Assembly: GCA_030704615.1 (NCBI GenBank)
Contig: CM060734.1
Span: 6,820,001 to 6,884,000 of the forward strand
Source: Takakia lepidozioides
Lineage: Eukaryota; Streptophyta; Takakiopsida; Takakiales; Takakiaceae
DNA length: 64,000 bases
Reading direction: 5' to 3'
Under the pieces are notes generated by a model. It did no database searches. It was not told the DNA's origin and worked only from the letters and a program-made list of their open reading frames with translations. The position numbers were made by a program, and so were the translations under genes. This document shows positions 20,845-31,013 of the stretch, piece by piece; the first letter of the stretch is position 1; each line of letters begins with the position of its first letter.

Positions 20845-22509
20845 TCAAAGTATGTGTATCCCCTCCCACTTGAACCTCTTGGCTCGTTGCAGGATCCGAT
20901 CCCTCTCCCTGGCAGTCACAATGGCTGCCGTGTCTCCCGTGCGGAGGTAGTCCAACACAGCCAAATCCTCATGTATATCTCTGGCACCACCTAGCTCATC
21001 ACTAGCCTCAGGGTCCTCAGACACTCCGTCTACAGTCATCCCTGTTGTAGGTCCAATCTGACCTCCCGATGCCAAGATACACAAAAATGCAGATGCGTGC
21101 CATCCCGGCACCATCTTCTCGTCCGTCTCACCATGCCACTGAGCTCCAGTGTCATCCTGCTGGCTCATGCATGGATTGCGACTCAATCCATCCGCATCCC
21201 GATTGACCAAACCCGGTCGATGCACAATCTGAAAGTCATACTCCTGGAGTATAAGTGCCCACCGTGCAAGCTTCCCCGTAAGCTTGTCTGACTCCATCAA
21301 CCACTTGAGTGGCTGGTGATCCGTGACAAGGGTGAAAAGATTGCCGTATAGATAGCACCTGAAGTGTGCCACGGCCCACACTGCAGCTAAGCACTCTCCC
21401 TCATATGAGCTGTACTTAGCCTCTGCAGCGTTGTTCGAGCGGCTAGCGTAAGCCACTACGAACTCTCTTCCCTCATCATCCACCTGTGTGAGCACCGCTC
21501 CAAGCCCCAACATGCTCCAATCCATATGCAGCTGAAAGGGACGCCCCCTGATAGGTCGTCTCAAGATAGGCGCCGAGGTCAACCTCGCCTTGAGCTCTTG
21601 AAAAGCTCGTTCCTGCTCATCTTCCCACTGCCACTCCTGGTCCACCTTGATCAGCTTGGTTAGAGCCTTTGCAATGGTACTAAATCCCTTGACAAACCGT
21701 CTATAATAGTTTGCCAACCCCATGAAAGCTCGAACTCGGCTCACATCCATGGGGCGTGGAATTTGTGCAATGGCCTCTACCTTAGTCTGTTGTACCCCCA
21801 ATCCTCCAGGATATATCATGTGACCCAGATACTCAATCTGGTTGTGGAAAAACTTGCACTTCCCCGGATGCAACTTCAATCCGTGCGCTCTCAAGCGCTC
21901 CAATACCACCTGAAGGTGTCTCTCATGCTCCTCCATCGTAACACTAAAGATGATGATGTCATCTATGTAGCACCGAGCAAAGTCCACCCCTGCTAGAATC
22001 CTATCCATGACTCTCTGAAACTCTGCAGGAGCATTCTTAAGCCCAAATGGTAAGAACCGCCACTGATATAGGCAATCCTTGCCGTGCTCATTGATCCCCC
22101 AGAATGCCGTCTTCTGCTTGTCCGCCTCCTTGATTGGCAACTGGTGATATCCGGATCGTAAATCCAAAGTGCTAAAGGCCTTAGCATGCCCGATGGCATC
22201 AAAGATCTCCTCTGGTGTTGGCATGGCATACTTATCGGACTTGGTCTGACGATTTACAAGCCGGTAATCACCGCACAAACGTCTCTCCGTCCAATTGCCA
22301 TAGACATCCTTCTTGGCTGACATCACTGTGGCTGAAGCATACTCTCCACCAGAGAGCTCCACCAAACCTGCCTCCCAAAGATCTTGAGTCCTCATCTGAA
22401 TCAAAGACCTCTCCATGTCACTGTATCTATAGGGTCTCCAAAAGATTGGCGTGTCAGTGGCCAACTCAATACGAATCTCTTGACCCTTCAGTGCTCCCAA
22501 GTCCTTCAA
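20845..22509 (-). CDS. Reverse transcriptase and RNase H (Ty3/gypsy)
   Basis: 554 codons. The RT motifs are in order: FWRPYRYSDMERSLI at the start, FSTLDLRSGYHQLPI, FLPFGLKNAPAEFQR, and the catalytic CYIDDIIIFS. The connection domain includes FMGLANYYRRFVKGFS. RNase H follows with FQLHMDWSMLGLGAVL, YSSYEGECLAAVWA and TDHQPLKW, ending in a tail toward integrase. All catalytic aspartates of RT are present. In RNase H, the usual first D-A-S is D-W-S, with the Asp kept. The start codon is uncertain: the stretch 22510-22960 has several stops in all frames and probably encoded the link to the upstream frame. Confidence 0.9.
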   Translation of the reverse strand: MKDLGALKGQEIRIELATDTPIFWRPYRYSDMERSLIQMRTQDLWEAGLVELSGGEYASATVMSAKKDVYGNWTERRLCGDYRLVNRQTKSDKYAMPTPEEIFDAIGHAKAFSTLDLRSGYHQLPIKEADKQKTAFWGINEHGKDCLYQWRFLPFGLKNAPAEFQRVMDRILAGVDFARCYIDDIIIFSVTMEEHERHLQVVLERLRAHGLKLHPGKCKFFHNQIEYLGHMIYPGGLGVQQTKVEAIAQIPRPMDVSRVRAFMGLANYYRRFVKGFSTIAKALTKLIKVDQEWQWEDEQERAFQELKARLTSAPILRRPIRGRPFQLHMDWSMLGLGAVLTQVDDEGREFVVAYASRSNNAAEAKYSSYEGECLAAVWAVAHFRCYLYGNLFTLVTDHQPLKWLMESDKLTGKLARWALILQEYDFQIVHRPGLVNRDADGLSRNPCMSQQDDTGAQWHGETDEKMVPGWHASAFLCILASGGQIGPTTGMTVDGVSEDPEASDELGGARDIHEDLAVLDYLRTGDTAAIVTARERDRILQRAKRFKWEGIHIL

Positions 22510-22960
22510 ACTGAAGGCAAAGCAATTCCTGTAAGCCCTCAGGAACCGCCGTATACGTCGTCTCTCTCCTCCGGTGACAATGGGTCCAATGTCAGGCTCC
22601 CAATTGTCCTCCGTAACTACAACCTTAAGTCCAGTGGGCTTAGAGGTAGAGGACGCGTCCCGTGGTTGCTATGCTGCAACCTCTTGAGCAGTACTCCCTA
22701 CCTGCTCAGTCAATGACAAGGCATCATCTGCCCCATCATCTCATCCTTGAGGACCTCCTCAACTCGAGAAGAATCCCCAACCTCATCCATCACAGCCGCC
22801 TTGGCTGCCAACTCCCTTTGAACCTCGAGCACCTCTCACGTGTGCCATGGATGCATGCACCCCGTGGTCCTCATATGCTCGCCCCCACTCACTGCCTGTA
22901 CCGTCTCGGTAGGCAGAGAGACCATTGAGGGAAGTGTATTCCGCACTCTGCGTTGCTCAG

Positions 22961-25423
22961 CTAGAGCCAAGCGATAATCCAGGTCAAGCAATTGAGATCC
23001 ATTGCTTGCCCCAACACTTGACGACGTGATGCCTCAGAAAGAGACGACACCGCCGTGGTACCAGTGGTAAAACCCATTGCCCGCTCACGCTCGTCAGCAT
23101 TAGGCTCCACTAACTGCTGCAACTGAGCATCCCACAGGAGGCCAGGTCCCCTATCCCGGAAAGCATGCGATCCTGGGAAGCTGAGCAGTGTAGGTAATGC
23201 TGCTCGTGGTTGACCCACCTTGTTGACCACTGCCAAAGGCGAACGGTCATCGTGTCTCACACGTTGAGACTGCCTCCCTGTGTCCAGAATGTTATCCACT
23301 GTGAGATGTGCTGGCCGCTGCACCCCATCAAATGCACGCTTGAGCAGTGCGGGTGGCATCATGTTAGTCCACCATAGCCGTGGACGATGAGCCCGTGACC
23401 CCACTGTAGCTGCATCCAGCAACACTGCTGACCCAAGCCACGACCGGACTTGATGCACACTGGCCATCACCCTGGCCCGAGAATCGCCCATCAGTGGCAC
23501 ATTCTCCAAGATGTATGCTGGAGATACAGCTTGATGAAGCTGCAAGTGGCGCAAAACCCGCACCATCTCCCAAAACAGACCCGACCTCGAGTCTCGCAAT
23601 CCATTGCCATGCCCGGCTGATGAATGCCCTTGGCAGGGCCAACCTGCCACTACCAGATCAATGGAGCCAACCCGCTCCAAATCCTGCGCCCCCAGCAACG
23701 AAATGTCTGCTGGCAAGGCCTGCTGATATCCACGAATTGCAGACACCGACAACAACTCAGGGTACCGCTGCACCAACTGAGCAACATGGCGAAGTGAAAC
23801 GCGTCGTGCAGTCTCATCCCTCTCCACATACAGGTAACGCCGAACTCGTACACCTGCCTGTAACACAGCAGCCAATCCGGTGCTGATCCCGCCAAACAAG
23901 TCCAGAAGACAAATGCCTTCATCCGGAGACTGCCACACAATAGGTGTGGTGTCCAATGGAGACAATTGAGGTGGTCCTGGTGCAATCCCCACACTCTCCT
24001 CCTCTCCTGACGGTACAAAAGCCTCCACCCAGGCTTGTTGCACCCGTCGATCAGCATCCCGCTGCAAATCCTTGCTCGTGCCCCACAATGGAGTCTGAGC
24101 AACCATGGTAGGCAACTCCGCCATACCATACATGTCATCCTGCTCTCCCGGAGGTGGTACATCCTCTGAATGAGCATTGCCCTCAAGCAACTCTCTAGGC
24201 CAACTCACTGCCGCTGTGAATGCTGCTAGTGTCGGCATCTTGCCTCGCTGGGCAACCGCAACTCCTCCTATGAATGTCACAGGGAGCTGCGCACGCCGGC
24301 CCTCCCCTGACTGCCATGCAGGCCTATAGGAAGCTGACTCCTCCCAAAAATCCAGGGTGAAGCCCATGGGGTACAACACTGCCCCACCAACCAGGACATC
24401 GTATGAGACTGCGTCTGTCACAATGGCCTTGGCTCGCATCACTGAGCCATCTGTAGGGTGATCCGGCCGTAGTCTGATAGCCAACTCATGCCGTGTCATG
24501 CCCCGAGCCTGCTCCGATCCTCCCAGAGACGTCTGTATCTGGAAAGGACAAGGCTCCATATCCGCCTCCGTGAGGCCCAAGCCTGCAATAGCAGCTCTGC
24601 CCAGCATCAGTGGCTGAGCTCCCGAGTCCAACAAGACTCGCAGTGGCCGGTACCTCTTGCCTGCCGGTCCACTCAAACAGAAAATGCCATCCTGGTTGTC
24701 TAACATGACAACTCCAGGTGTCACCATGGCGCGCTCAATGGCTGGCCTAGCTGGCAGCTCCATCAACCTGGCAGCTGCAGCTTGCCATGGCGCCGCCGTG
24801 GCAGTCTTGACCCTCAAATCCGAGGATCCCTCCGGCACTACACCTCCCACTATCTCCGCAGAAGATGAAGTAACCTCCCCACTCTCACAGAGTGTAGCTG
24901 CCAGCCTGAACACCTCAGCTGGTCTTACCCCCGGCGTCGCAATCATGGTAGCCGAGAACAATGGAGCCTGGCACACAGATGTGGCCGCTCCTAGCAGCAC
25001 ACTAGCTGCCGTAGCCTTGGCAACACTAGGTAGTGGTGCTACCCGTGTAGCTCTCCCCAATGGCATAGTGACCTCCGCCTCGGTAACAGTCGGGCGAGAA
25101 CTAGGTGCCATGGATGGCGTCGACACTGTCTCCGCCAATGTGAATGACTGAGGAAGCCTAGCCTGACGGCTTGCCTCCCCACGCTGTGGATCCAACTCCA
25201 TCTCTGCACCTCGTGGCTCAGGAACTCGTGCTGCTCCTCGAGTCACGGCTGCAGCAGACTCCACCTGCACTAGTGGTAGTGCTGCTCCACACATGAATCC
25301 CATGCCTCCCATATCTCCTCCCTCAGGAGCAGGAGGTGGACCATCTGGCCTTAGAGCCGGTACCACCTGAGCTGTAGCCATGGCAGCGAGCCTCTGCTCT
25401 AGCTGCTGAAGCCGGTTGGCCAT
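22961..25423 (-). CDS. Aspartic protease fused to DNMT3-like C5 DNA methyltransferase
   Basis: 820 uninterrupted codons starting at ATG 25423. Residues 1-250 are low-complexity; about 255-360 form a retroviral-type aspartic protease (VLLDSGAQPLML, catalytic D266). Residues 502-820 are a cytosine-5 DNA methyltransferase in the non-permuted motif order: motif I CLLDLFGGISTG, IV DLVVAGWPCQG with catalytic C597, VI ILENV, VIII SRAHRPRLWW, and a C-terminal motif X-like RRQVLGQAMDLNCL. The VGSRAHRPRLWW block and the C-terminus resemble DNMT3 more than DNMT1 or DRM. Such enzymes methylate cytosine de novo. Retrotransposon-borne C5 methyltransferases are known in charophytes and dinoflagellates. This copy keeps every key residue while the neighbouring pol frames are broken. 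It may be made as a separate protein (own ATG 25 bases after gag) or by frameshifting. Confidence 0.9.
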   Translation of the reverse strand: MANRLQQLEQRLAAMATAQVVPALRPDGPPPAPEGGDMGGMGFMCGAALPLVQVESAAAVTRGAARVPEPRGAEMELDPQRGEASRQARLPQSFTLAETVSTPSMAPSSRPTVTEAEVTMPLGRATRVAPLPSVAKATAASVLLGAATSVCQAPLFSATMIATPGVRPAEVFRLAATLCESGEVTSSSAEIVGGVVPEGSSDLRVKTATAAPWQAAAARLMELPARPAIERAMVTPGVVMLDNQDGIFCLSGPAGKRYRPLRVLLDSGAQPLMLGRAAIAGLGLTEADMEPCPFQIQTSLGGSEQARGMTRHELAIRLRPDHPTDGSVMRAKAIVTDAVSYDVLVGGAVLYPMGFTLDFWEESASYRPAWQSGEGRRAQLPVTFIGGVAVAQRGKMPTLAAFTAAVSWPRELLEGNAHSEDVPPPGEQDDMYGMAELPTMVAQTPLWGTSKDLQRDADRRVQQAWVEAFVPSGEEESVGIAPGPPQLSPLDTTPIVWQSPDEGICLLDLFGGISTGLAAVLQAGVRVRRYLYVERDETARRVSLRHVAQLVQRYPELLSVSAIRGYQQALPADISLLGAQDLERVGSIDLVVAGWPCQGHSSAGHGNGLRDSRSGLFWEMVRVLRHLQLHQAVSPAYILENVPLMGDSRARVMASVHQVRSWLGSAVLLDAATVGSRAHRPRLWWTNMMPPALLKRAFDGVQRPAHLTVDNILDTGRQSQRVRHDDRSPLAVVNKVGQPRAALPTLLSFPGSHAFRDRGPGLLWDAQLQQLVEPNADERERAMGFTTGTTAVSSLSEASRRQVLGQAMDLNCLTWIIAWL

Positions 25424-25450
25424 GCCTTGGTCAACACCCTGACCTCCGCG

Positions 25451-26840
25451 TCATTGGCCACGTTGAGCTTGCCCTTGGCCTCGTGGCTGGCCACCTCGTC
25501 CCCTCTGGGCTGCTCCACCTCGCCCCCGGCCACCATTGTTCCCTTGGAACTGGCCTGGGCGCAACTCAGGATGCAAACCATAACACTGAGCCTCTCCATG
25601 CCCGTGTTTGCCACAATGCCCACACTGTAACTGTGCAGGCTGTGCATGTGCCGGCCCTTTGCCTCCCTCTGGGCAATCCTTCTTGACATGGGGTCCTCCA
25701 CATGTCCAGCACACCACATCCGCCCGTTGTTGGCCAGCAAATGAAGGGAGAGACCCCTGCATCTGAGGTCCTCTCTGCCCTTCCCTGAGCTTCACCTGAG
25801 CCTCCTTGTTGCCTTGAGCACGTTGAGGTAGTGGTTGGCTAGGAGCACCACTACCTCGTGGTGTCTCCTTAGCAAATCCCACCATGACCACTCGTTCCTC
25901 CACCATGTTGAGCTCTATCCGCTCTGCCAGTAAAAACACATTTGCTAAGGTGGGTTGGGCCGCTTGTAGGAGAGTTGCATCCCGCACCCTTCTCCTCAGC
26001 TCCTTGTCCAATATCCCATACCAGAATTGGACTGCCTGAGCTTCCGTAACCCCTTGGGTTACATTTATCAAGCGCCTCATGCGAGTGAAAGCCTCCCTCA
26101 AGCTCTCGGTCGGCTTCCGTTGGAACTCTTGCAAGCTCCGCAACTTCTCTGTCCTCACCCCTTGGTAGTTCCCTCTCAACTCTTCGAAGAACTCCACAAC
26201 AGGGTTGAAGGCAGGCACGGGTACTAGTGCTGGTGCGGTAGTGGCTTGGGTGGACGTCGTAGCTACTGTACCACCAGTCCCACTTGTCCCTCTACTACTT
26301 GCTGAAGCTGCCGGTGCAGCGGCAGGTGTAGCCACTGCCCTCGTGGCTCTAGTGCCCCTAGTGATGGAGACATAGTCGGGTGACCAGTACATCCTCCACT
26401 CCTCGATCTCAACCTCATGCCCCCGCCTGAACTCATGTAATCATCCATAGGCGGCCCCTCAAGGTGCTGAAATAGCCCCTTCCATGCCATGAAAGGCGTA
26501 AATAGTTGTGGATTGCGCATTTGCTGCAAATCACACCAACTATCAAACTCTTGGATAAAATCATCCAACTCGATGGTGCCCACCGCCCCAGAGTACCTTC
26601 GTGGCCCCTTGGTAGCTCCATACATCTCCTCCATTGTGTCCCACAACAATGGCAAAGAAACAACTTGCACCGCCGGTATGAGTCCTCCTGATTCACAATC
26701 CGAATCAGAACCTTCCGTGGAAGACACAGAGGTGAAGGTGGCCTAAACCGCACACCTCGTCTCGTGTACCCACTAGTATCGCTAGTGCTCGAACAGACAC
26801 TGTCCCCAGCAACTAGTGGCACCTCCGTGTTGACACTCAA
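25451..26840 (-). CDS. Gag polyprotein with two zinc knuckles, frame-broken
   Basis: The downstream frame (25451-26392) has a retrotransposon gag domain (around FFEELRGNYQGVRTEKLRSL and QFWYGILDKELRRRV) and two C-terminal knuckles: CWTCGGPHVKKDC (CX2CX3HX4C) and CGHCGKHGHGEAQC (CX2CX4HX4C). The tail is Gly/Arg/Gln-rich. The N-terminal part lies in two other frames (26263-26727 and 26433-26840), so at least two frame breaks separate it. The protein would coat element RNA in cytoplasmic particles. The 5' limit is uncertain. Confidence 0.75.
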
Positions 26841-27482
26841 CCGGTCATGAACATGTCCCTAACCCCCTCTCCACAAGGTAACCGGGTAGAGAACCTGTTG
26901 CGGCTTATGGTTTGGAATACTAAGTTCCTAACATAGCCTACACCTGTACCTGCATCCACCGCAAGCACTCCTATGGTTGGCTGGTCATCACCTCCAACCT
27001 CACCACAGGAGAAACAATGATGGTCTGGCTGGTCATCACCCCAGCCTCACCATCGACAGCATGCTCTAGGACTGGCCGGTGATCAAATCCGGACCAATCA
27101 CCTATAAAAACAAGCGCCCAAACAAAACTAGCATGGCGCACAGTCAAGCATGCAGGTATGGAGGGGATCCAAACACAAGAAATCAGAATGACAACTCCCC
27201 CACACCAAAAACAACTCCACGGTGTTGCTCCTGCAAGGACACCCCAGCCCAAACCCGGACTGACTCTTGCCTCCACCTACGGAAAGGTCTTGGCCTAATG
27301 AGAGGGTGGAAACTACGAGGAAGAGAAGCTAAAGCAATGCCTAACCCCAGCATGCCCTCATCCCAACACTCTTCCTCTCCTCTCTTCCCTCACTTACATG
27401 ACCATGGGAATATCATGAAGATACTCCTCAAACCGCCCTCCACGAGCTTCAAAATTCGGCCTTCCAGACCATATGCCAGTCC

Positions 27483-28612
27483 TTAGGCAGTCCACCAGTG
27501 CCTCCACAAGTCAGCACAGGCCGTCCACAGGTCAACACGGGCCACCACAGACCAGCACAGGCCCACACAGCTCACTGGTCACAGCCGTCACAGTCCCACA
27601 GGCCACTGGGCACAGCCTGTCACAGCCCCTCATAGCCCGTCACAGCTCGCCACAGCCTGTCACAGCCCGTCACAGCCCCTCACAGCCCGTCACAGCTCGC
27701 CACAGCCCCTCACAGCCCCAAAGGCCTCAAGCACGGCCTGACACAGCCCCTCACAGCCCGTCACAGCCCCAAAGGCCTCAGGCACGGCTTGTCACAGCCC
27801 CTCACAGCCCCTCACAGCCCCAAAGGCCATGGGCACAGCCTGTCACAGCCCGTCACAGCCCCACAGGCCACTGGGCACAGCCTGTCACAGCCCCGCACAG
27901 CCCGTCACAGCCCCACAGGCCACTGGCCACAGCCTGTCACAGCCCCTCACAGCCCCAAAGGCCATGGGCACAGCCTGTCACAGCCCCTCACAGCCCGTCA
28001 CAGCCCCAAAGGCCTCAGGCACGGCCCGTCACAGCCCGTCACAGCCTCAAAGGCCTCAGGCACGGCCTATCACAGCCCCTCACAGCCCCAAAGGCCATGG
28101 GCACAGCCTGTCACAGCCCCTCACAGCCCGTCACAGCCTCAAAGGCCTCAGGCACGGCCTGTCACAGCCCCTCACAGCCCATCACAGCCCCAAAGGCCAT
28201 GGGCACAGCCTGTCACAGCCTCGCACACCCCGTCACAGCCCCACAGGCCACTGGGCATAGCCTGTCACAGCCCCTCACAGCCCCAAAGGCCACGGGCACA
28301 GCCTATCACAGCCCCGCACAGCCCGTCACAGCCCCACAGGCCTCAGGCACGGCCTGTCACAGCCCATCACAGCCCCAAAGGCCATGGGCATAGCCTGTCA
28401 CAGCCCGTCACAGCCCCACAGGCCACTGGGCACAGCCAGTCACAGCCCCACAGGCCATGGGCACAGCCTGTCACAGCCTCAAAGGCCTCAGGCACGGCCT
28501 GTCACAGCCCCTCACAGCCCATCACAGCCCCAAAGGCCATGGGCACAGCCTGTCACAGCCCCTCACAGCCCATCACAGCCCCAAAGGCCATGGGCACAGC
28601 CCGTCACAGCCC
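27483..28612. repeat. CACAGCC(C/T) higher-order tandem repeat
   Basis: About 1.1 kb of CACAGCCCGTCACAGCCC words arranged with inserts such as CCAAAGGCCATGGG, CCAAAGGCCTCAGG and CCACAGGCCACTGGG, giving a nested repeat of roughly 30-60 bases. All three plus-strand frames are open because no stop occurs in the unit; the predicted S/H/P/Q-rich proteins are not genes. Confidence 0.9.
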
Positions 28613-29079
28613 CATCCATGGCCGCTCTGGCAGTTTAGCCATTTCTCCAAGGGGTTTAGCCACGCCAAGCTAGGGTTTGTGTCTCTTGGACTCTAGGCTT
28701 CTTTCCACCAAGCTATGGTGGCTGTGAGGAAATCAGCAAGGTATCCTTGCTCTTTCGGCTCCCACACACCACCATAGTAGCCCTAAGTCATGAGGTGGTT
28801 GCCACAAACCAAGCCTTCTTTCTCACTTAGCCTCCCCAAACACGCCACTAAACTCAATGGCAAACAACCAAGCCCTGCTGGTTCCCAGCCCTTGTGAGCA
28901 CTCATTCAAGCACTCTCATTGGCCATAGCATCTGTCTTAGAGCCTATTCCAGCCCTCTACACCTGTTGCTTCAAGAGTTGCGCTCCCTTCAAGCTTGAAG
29001 TTGAAACCCCAACTCACATAGGCCCTACAAGTGCTTTTCTTTCACTCCAAGTGGAAACCAGCCCTAGACCTTCCGTTCT

Positions 29080-29470
29080 AGCTCTCTAAGGCTTGAAAAC
29101 AAGAGCCTCAATGGGCTGAAGGCATGCTCCACATATGCCCCACTCTCACCATAAGAGAATCAGCTCCTTTGCTTCATTTCTTGCACCCACAAACCTGAAA
29201 ATACAAGCTTCAGCAGGCTGAAAGCATGCTCTACATGCCCTACAGGGAAACCAGCCCCTTCCTTCCTTCCTTGCACTCCCACACCTAAAAGTGCAAGCCT
29301 TCACCAGGCTGATAGCATGCTCCACACATACATTGCCCTCACATAAGGGAAGTCAGCCCTTCCCTCTTCCTTGCTTGCCCTCCAAGCTTGAAGATGGAAG
29401 CTTCAATGAGCTGAATACATGCTCCACACATGCAACCTCTTCACACAAGAGATATCAGCCCCCTATCTTG
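29080..29470. repeat. Degenerate repeat of about 110 bases, four units
   Basis: Units carry, in order, CTTGAAxAxAxxxGC(C/T)TCA, GGCTGAAxGCATGCTC, a CACA stretch and ATCAGCCC, near 29090, 29200, 29295 and 29390. Divergence is high, so the array is old or was copied imprecisely. Confidence 0.6.
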
Positions 29471-30149
29471 GCTCCTTGGCTCCTTGATGCTCTCTAAGAC
29501 AAGACTAAGCACTCCACAGCCTTTGCCAAGCTCCTGAAACCCTAAGGCTTACATTTCCAGCCACAAGACACTTCTCTTGTGGTGCAAGAGCTCTTCTTCC
29601 AAGCTCTGAAACCCTAGGTGCACATTCCATGGCCTTGCCGCACCTCTTAGCTCCTGTTCCAGCCCTGCTCTTGCCATGACAAGAGCCCTCTCAATGCTGA
29701 AGCTTGAGATTGAAACCCAATCTCACCATACTCCACAAAGTGCATTGATTTGCCCCAAGCCAAATCAGCCCTTTCGCTTGGTCTTGCAATCCTTCACACA
29801 ATGAAAGCTCGCATTCCCAAGTCCAGTTCTCAGCTTTGCCACCAAAGCCACTATAACCTGCTCTTGACTGGTCCTCTTCCCAATCGTGCTTGCTCATGCA
29901 TGTACACAATCTGGAACCATCAATGTGCTCTGGAATTACCTGCAGCATGGTGCTTTCATCTCTGAAGCTGAAGATCGAATGCCAAGGTCTACCACCTCGT
30001 AACCCACATCGCCTCCGCTTCTAACAACCAAGAGCTCCACGGTGCTCCTTGCATAACAACCTGGTTTCTCTCATTCTCAAGCAAAAACCACAAGTGCTAC
30101 AACTAAACTCGTATCTGGCACTCATAGATACGAGCTGATCTTTCTCGAG

Positions 30150-30476
30150 TGATAAAGAAGAAGAATACAAGCACAAGCTCATGCGAGCTCACAAAGCTGA
30201 AGCATAAACTCATGCATATATAACCTCATCACTCAAATACAAGTCAAGCCAAGTGCACCCCACGCCATGGGGAATCCACACTACGGCGCCATAGCTAGGC
30301 GCGGTGAGGCTCAACTCGAGAAAGATGAGCCTCCCGCGCTTGCCGTGAAGATAACCACTCCACGGCCTAAATCTGCCTTGACCCCTGGATTGACACTTGG
30401 GCCAATCCCAAATGTCAATATGTAAAAGCTAGCTATTTCCTAGCTAGTTTCACACTAGTGGTAAAATAACTTGACA
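30150..30476 (-). repeat. Right (5') LTR
   Basis: 327 bases, TGATAAAG...CTTGACA in plus orientation, matching 18755-19081. It is followed by CAATC, the target duplication. The 188-base block seen beside the left LTR is absent here. Confidence 0.9.
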
Positions 30477-30945
30477 CAATCTTTGTAGAGCCCTTTAAAT
30501 GCATTCCAGACTTTTGCCGGAGCATGGCATCCTAGAAGGCAGTGCTCCAATGTTTCTATCAATCCCGAGGTGCAGCAAGAACATAATAGTGCATCGTGGA
30601 ATTGGAGCCATTCTCCCACCTTGAGTACCCTATTCGCGATCTGCCATAGGAATGCAGAGATTTTTGCAGGCCTAGTTTTTATCCATATGGATTTCCAAAT
30701 TGCCTTCCAGTTTTCATTTTGAAAGCCAAAGGATTGTCATTTGGTGTTCCATTTGACATGGAGAGGCTTAGGATCTGCCAAGGCCTTGTAGGCCTTCCTA
30801 GTGGTGTAAGCGAAAAAGGGACCGGCGAGCTTTTGAAAGTCCAAGTCCACTCTTTGGGGTCCAATTGCAGTTCTGTCATGGGTCTTCCCAGCACCCAGAG
30901 GAAGGAACTCTCTACCAGCCAGGTACAAGTCGGGGTTCATGTTTT
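30477..30945 (-). pseudogene. LINE ORF2 C-terminal part with zf-RVT
   Basis: Translating the minus strand gives LDFQKLAGPFFAY and a long segment with RPAKISAFLWQIANR, VGEWLQ, then C-C-C and H/C spacing (CSCC, HCLLGC): the zf-RVT zinc-binding domain at the end of plant LINE ORF2. A frame change near 30735 breaks it. Upstream it joins ORF1 at about 31000 with all of endonuclease and RT missing, so this LINE was internally deleted. The gypsy element inserted into it at 30477. Confidence 0.75.
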
Positions 30946-31013
30946 TCGTGGGGGAGCTCCAGCAGCAAACCCTAATCGGTATATGAGTAAACAGTGGAAT
31001 TCATATTGAGTCT

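Larger units (their letters stand above)
26841..30149 (-). other. Unusually long 5' leader of the gypsy element
   Basis: 3.3 kb between the 5' LTR and gag with no domain. It holds the CACAGCC array (27483-28612), a degenerate 110-base repeat (29080-29470), and, next to the LTR, an inverted repeat CTCGTATCT...AGATACGAG at about 30108-30136. I did not find a standard initiator-Met-tRNA primer site after the LTR. Confidence 0.7.
18563..30476 (-). mobile_element. Ty3/gypsy retrotransposon with DNA methyltransferase and PHD finger
   Basis: An 11.9-kb element on the minus strand, TG...CA at its outer ends, flanked by CAAT (18559-18562 and 30477-30480). The flanks are the two halves of one LINE reading frame, which fixes the insertion point. 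Order from 5' (right): LTR, 3.3-kb repeat-rich leader, gag, protease plus C5 DNA methyltransferase, RT-RNase H, integrase with C-terminal PHD finger, LTR. The pol frames carry several disablements (stops at 20843 and near 20810, a 2-base slip near 20270, a broken stretch 22510-22960), whereas the protease-methyltransferase frame is open for 820 codons. The two LTR copies match closely over 327 bases (one difference noticed), so the insertion is fairly young. Confidence 0.9.

Noticed and set aside
27473-28673. Ser/His/Pro/Gln-rich proteins of 79-306 residues
   Set aside because: They exist in all frames because the CACAGCC unit lacks stops; no start context or domain.
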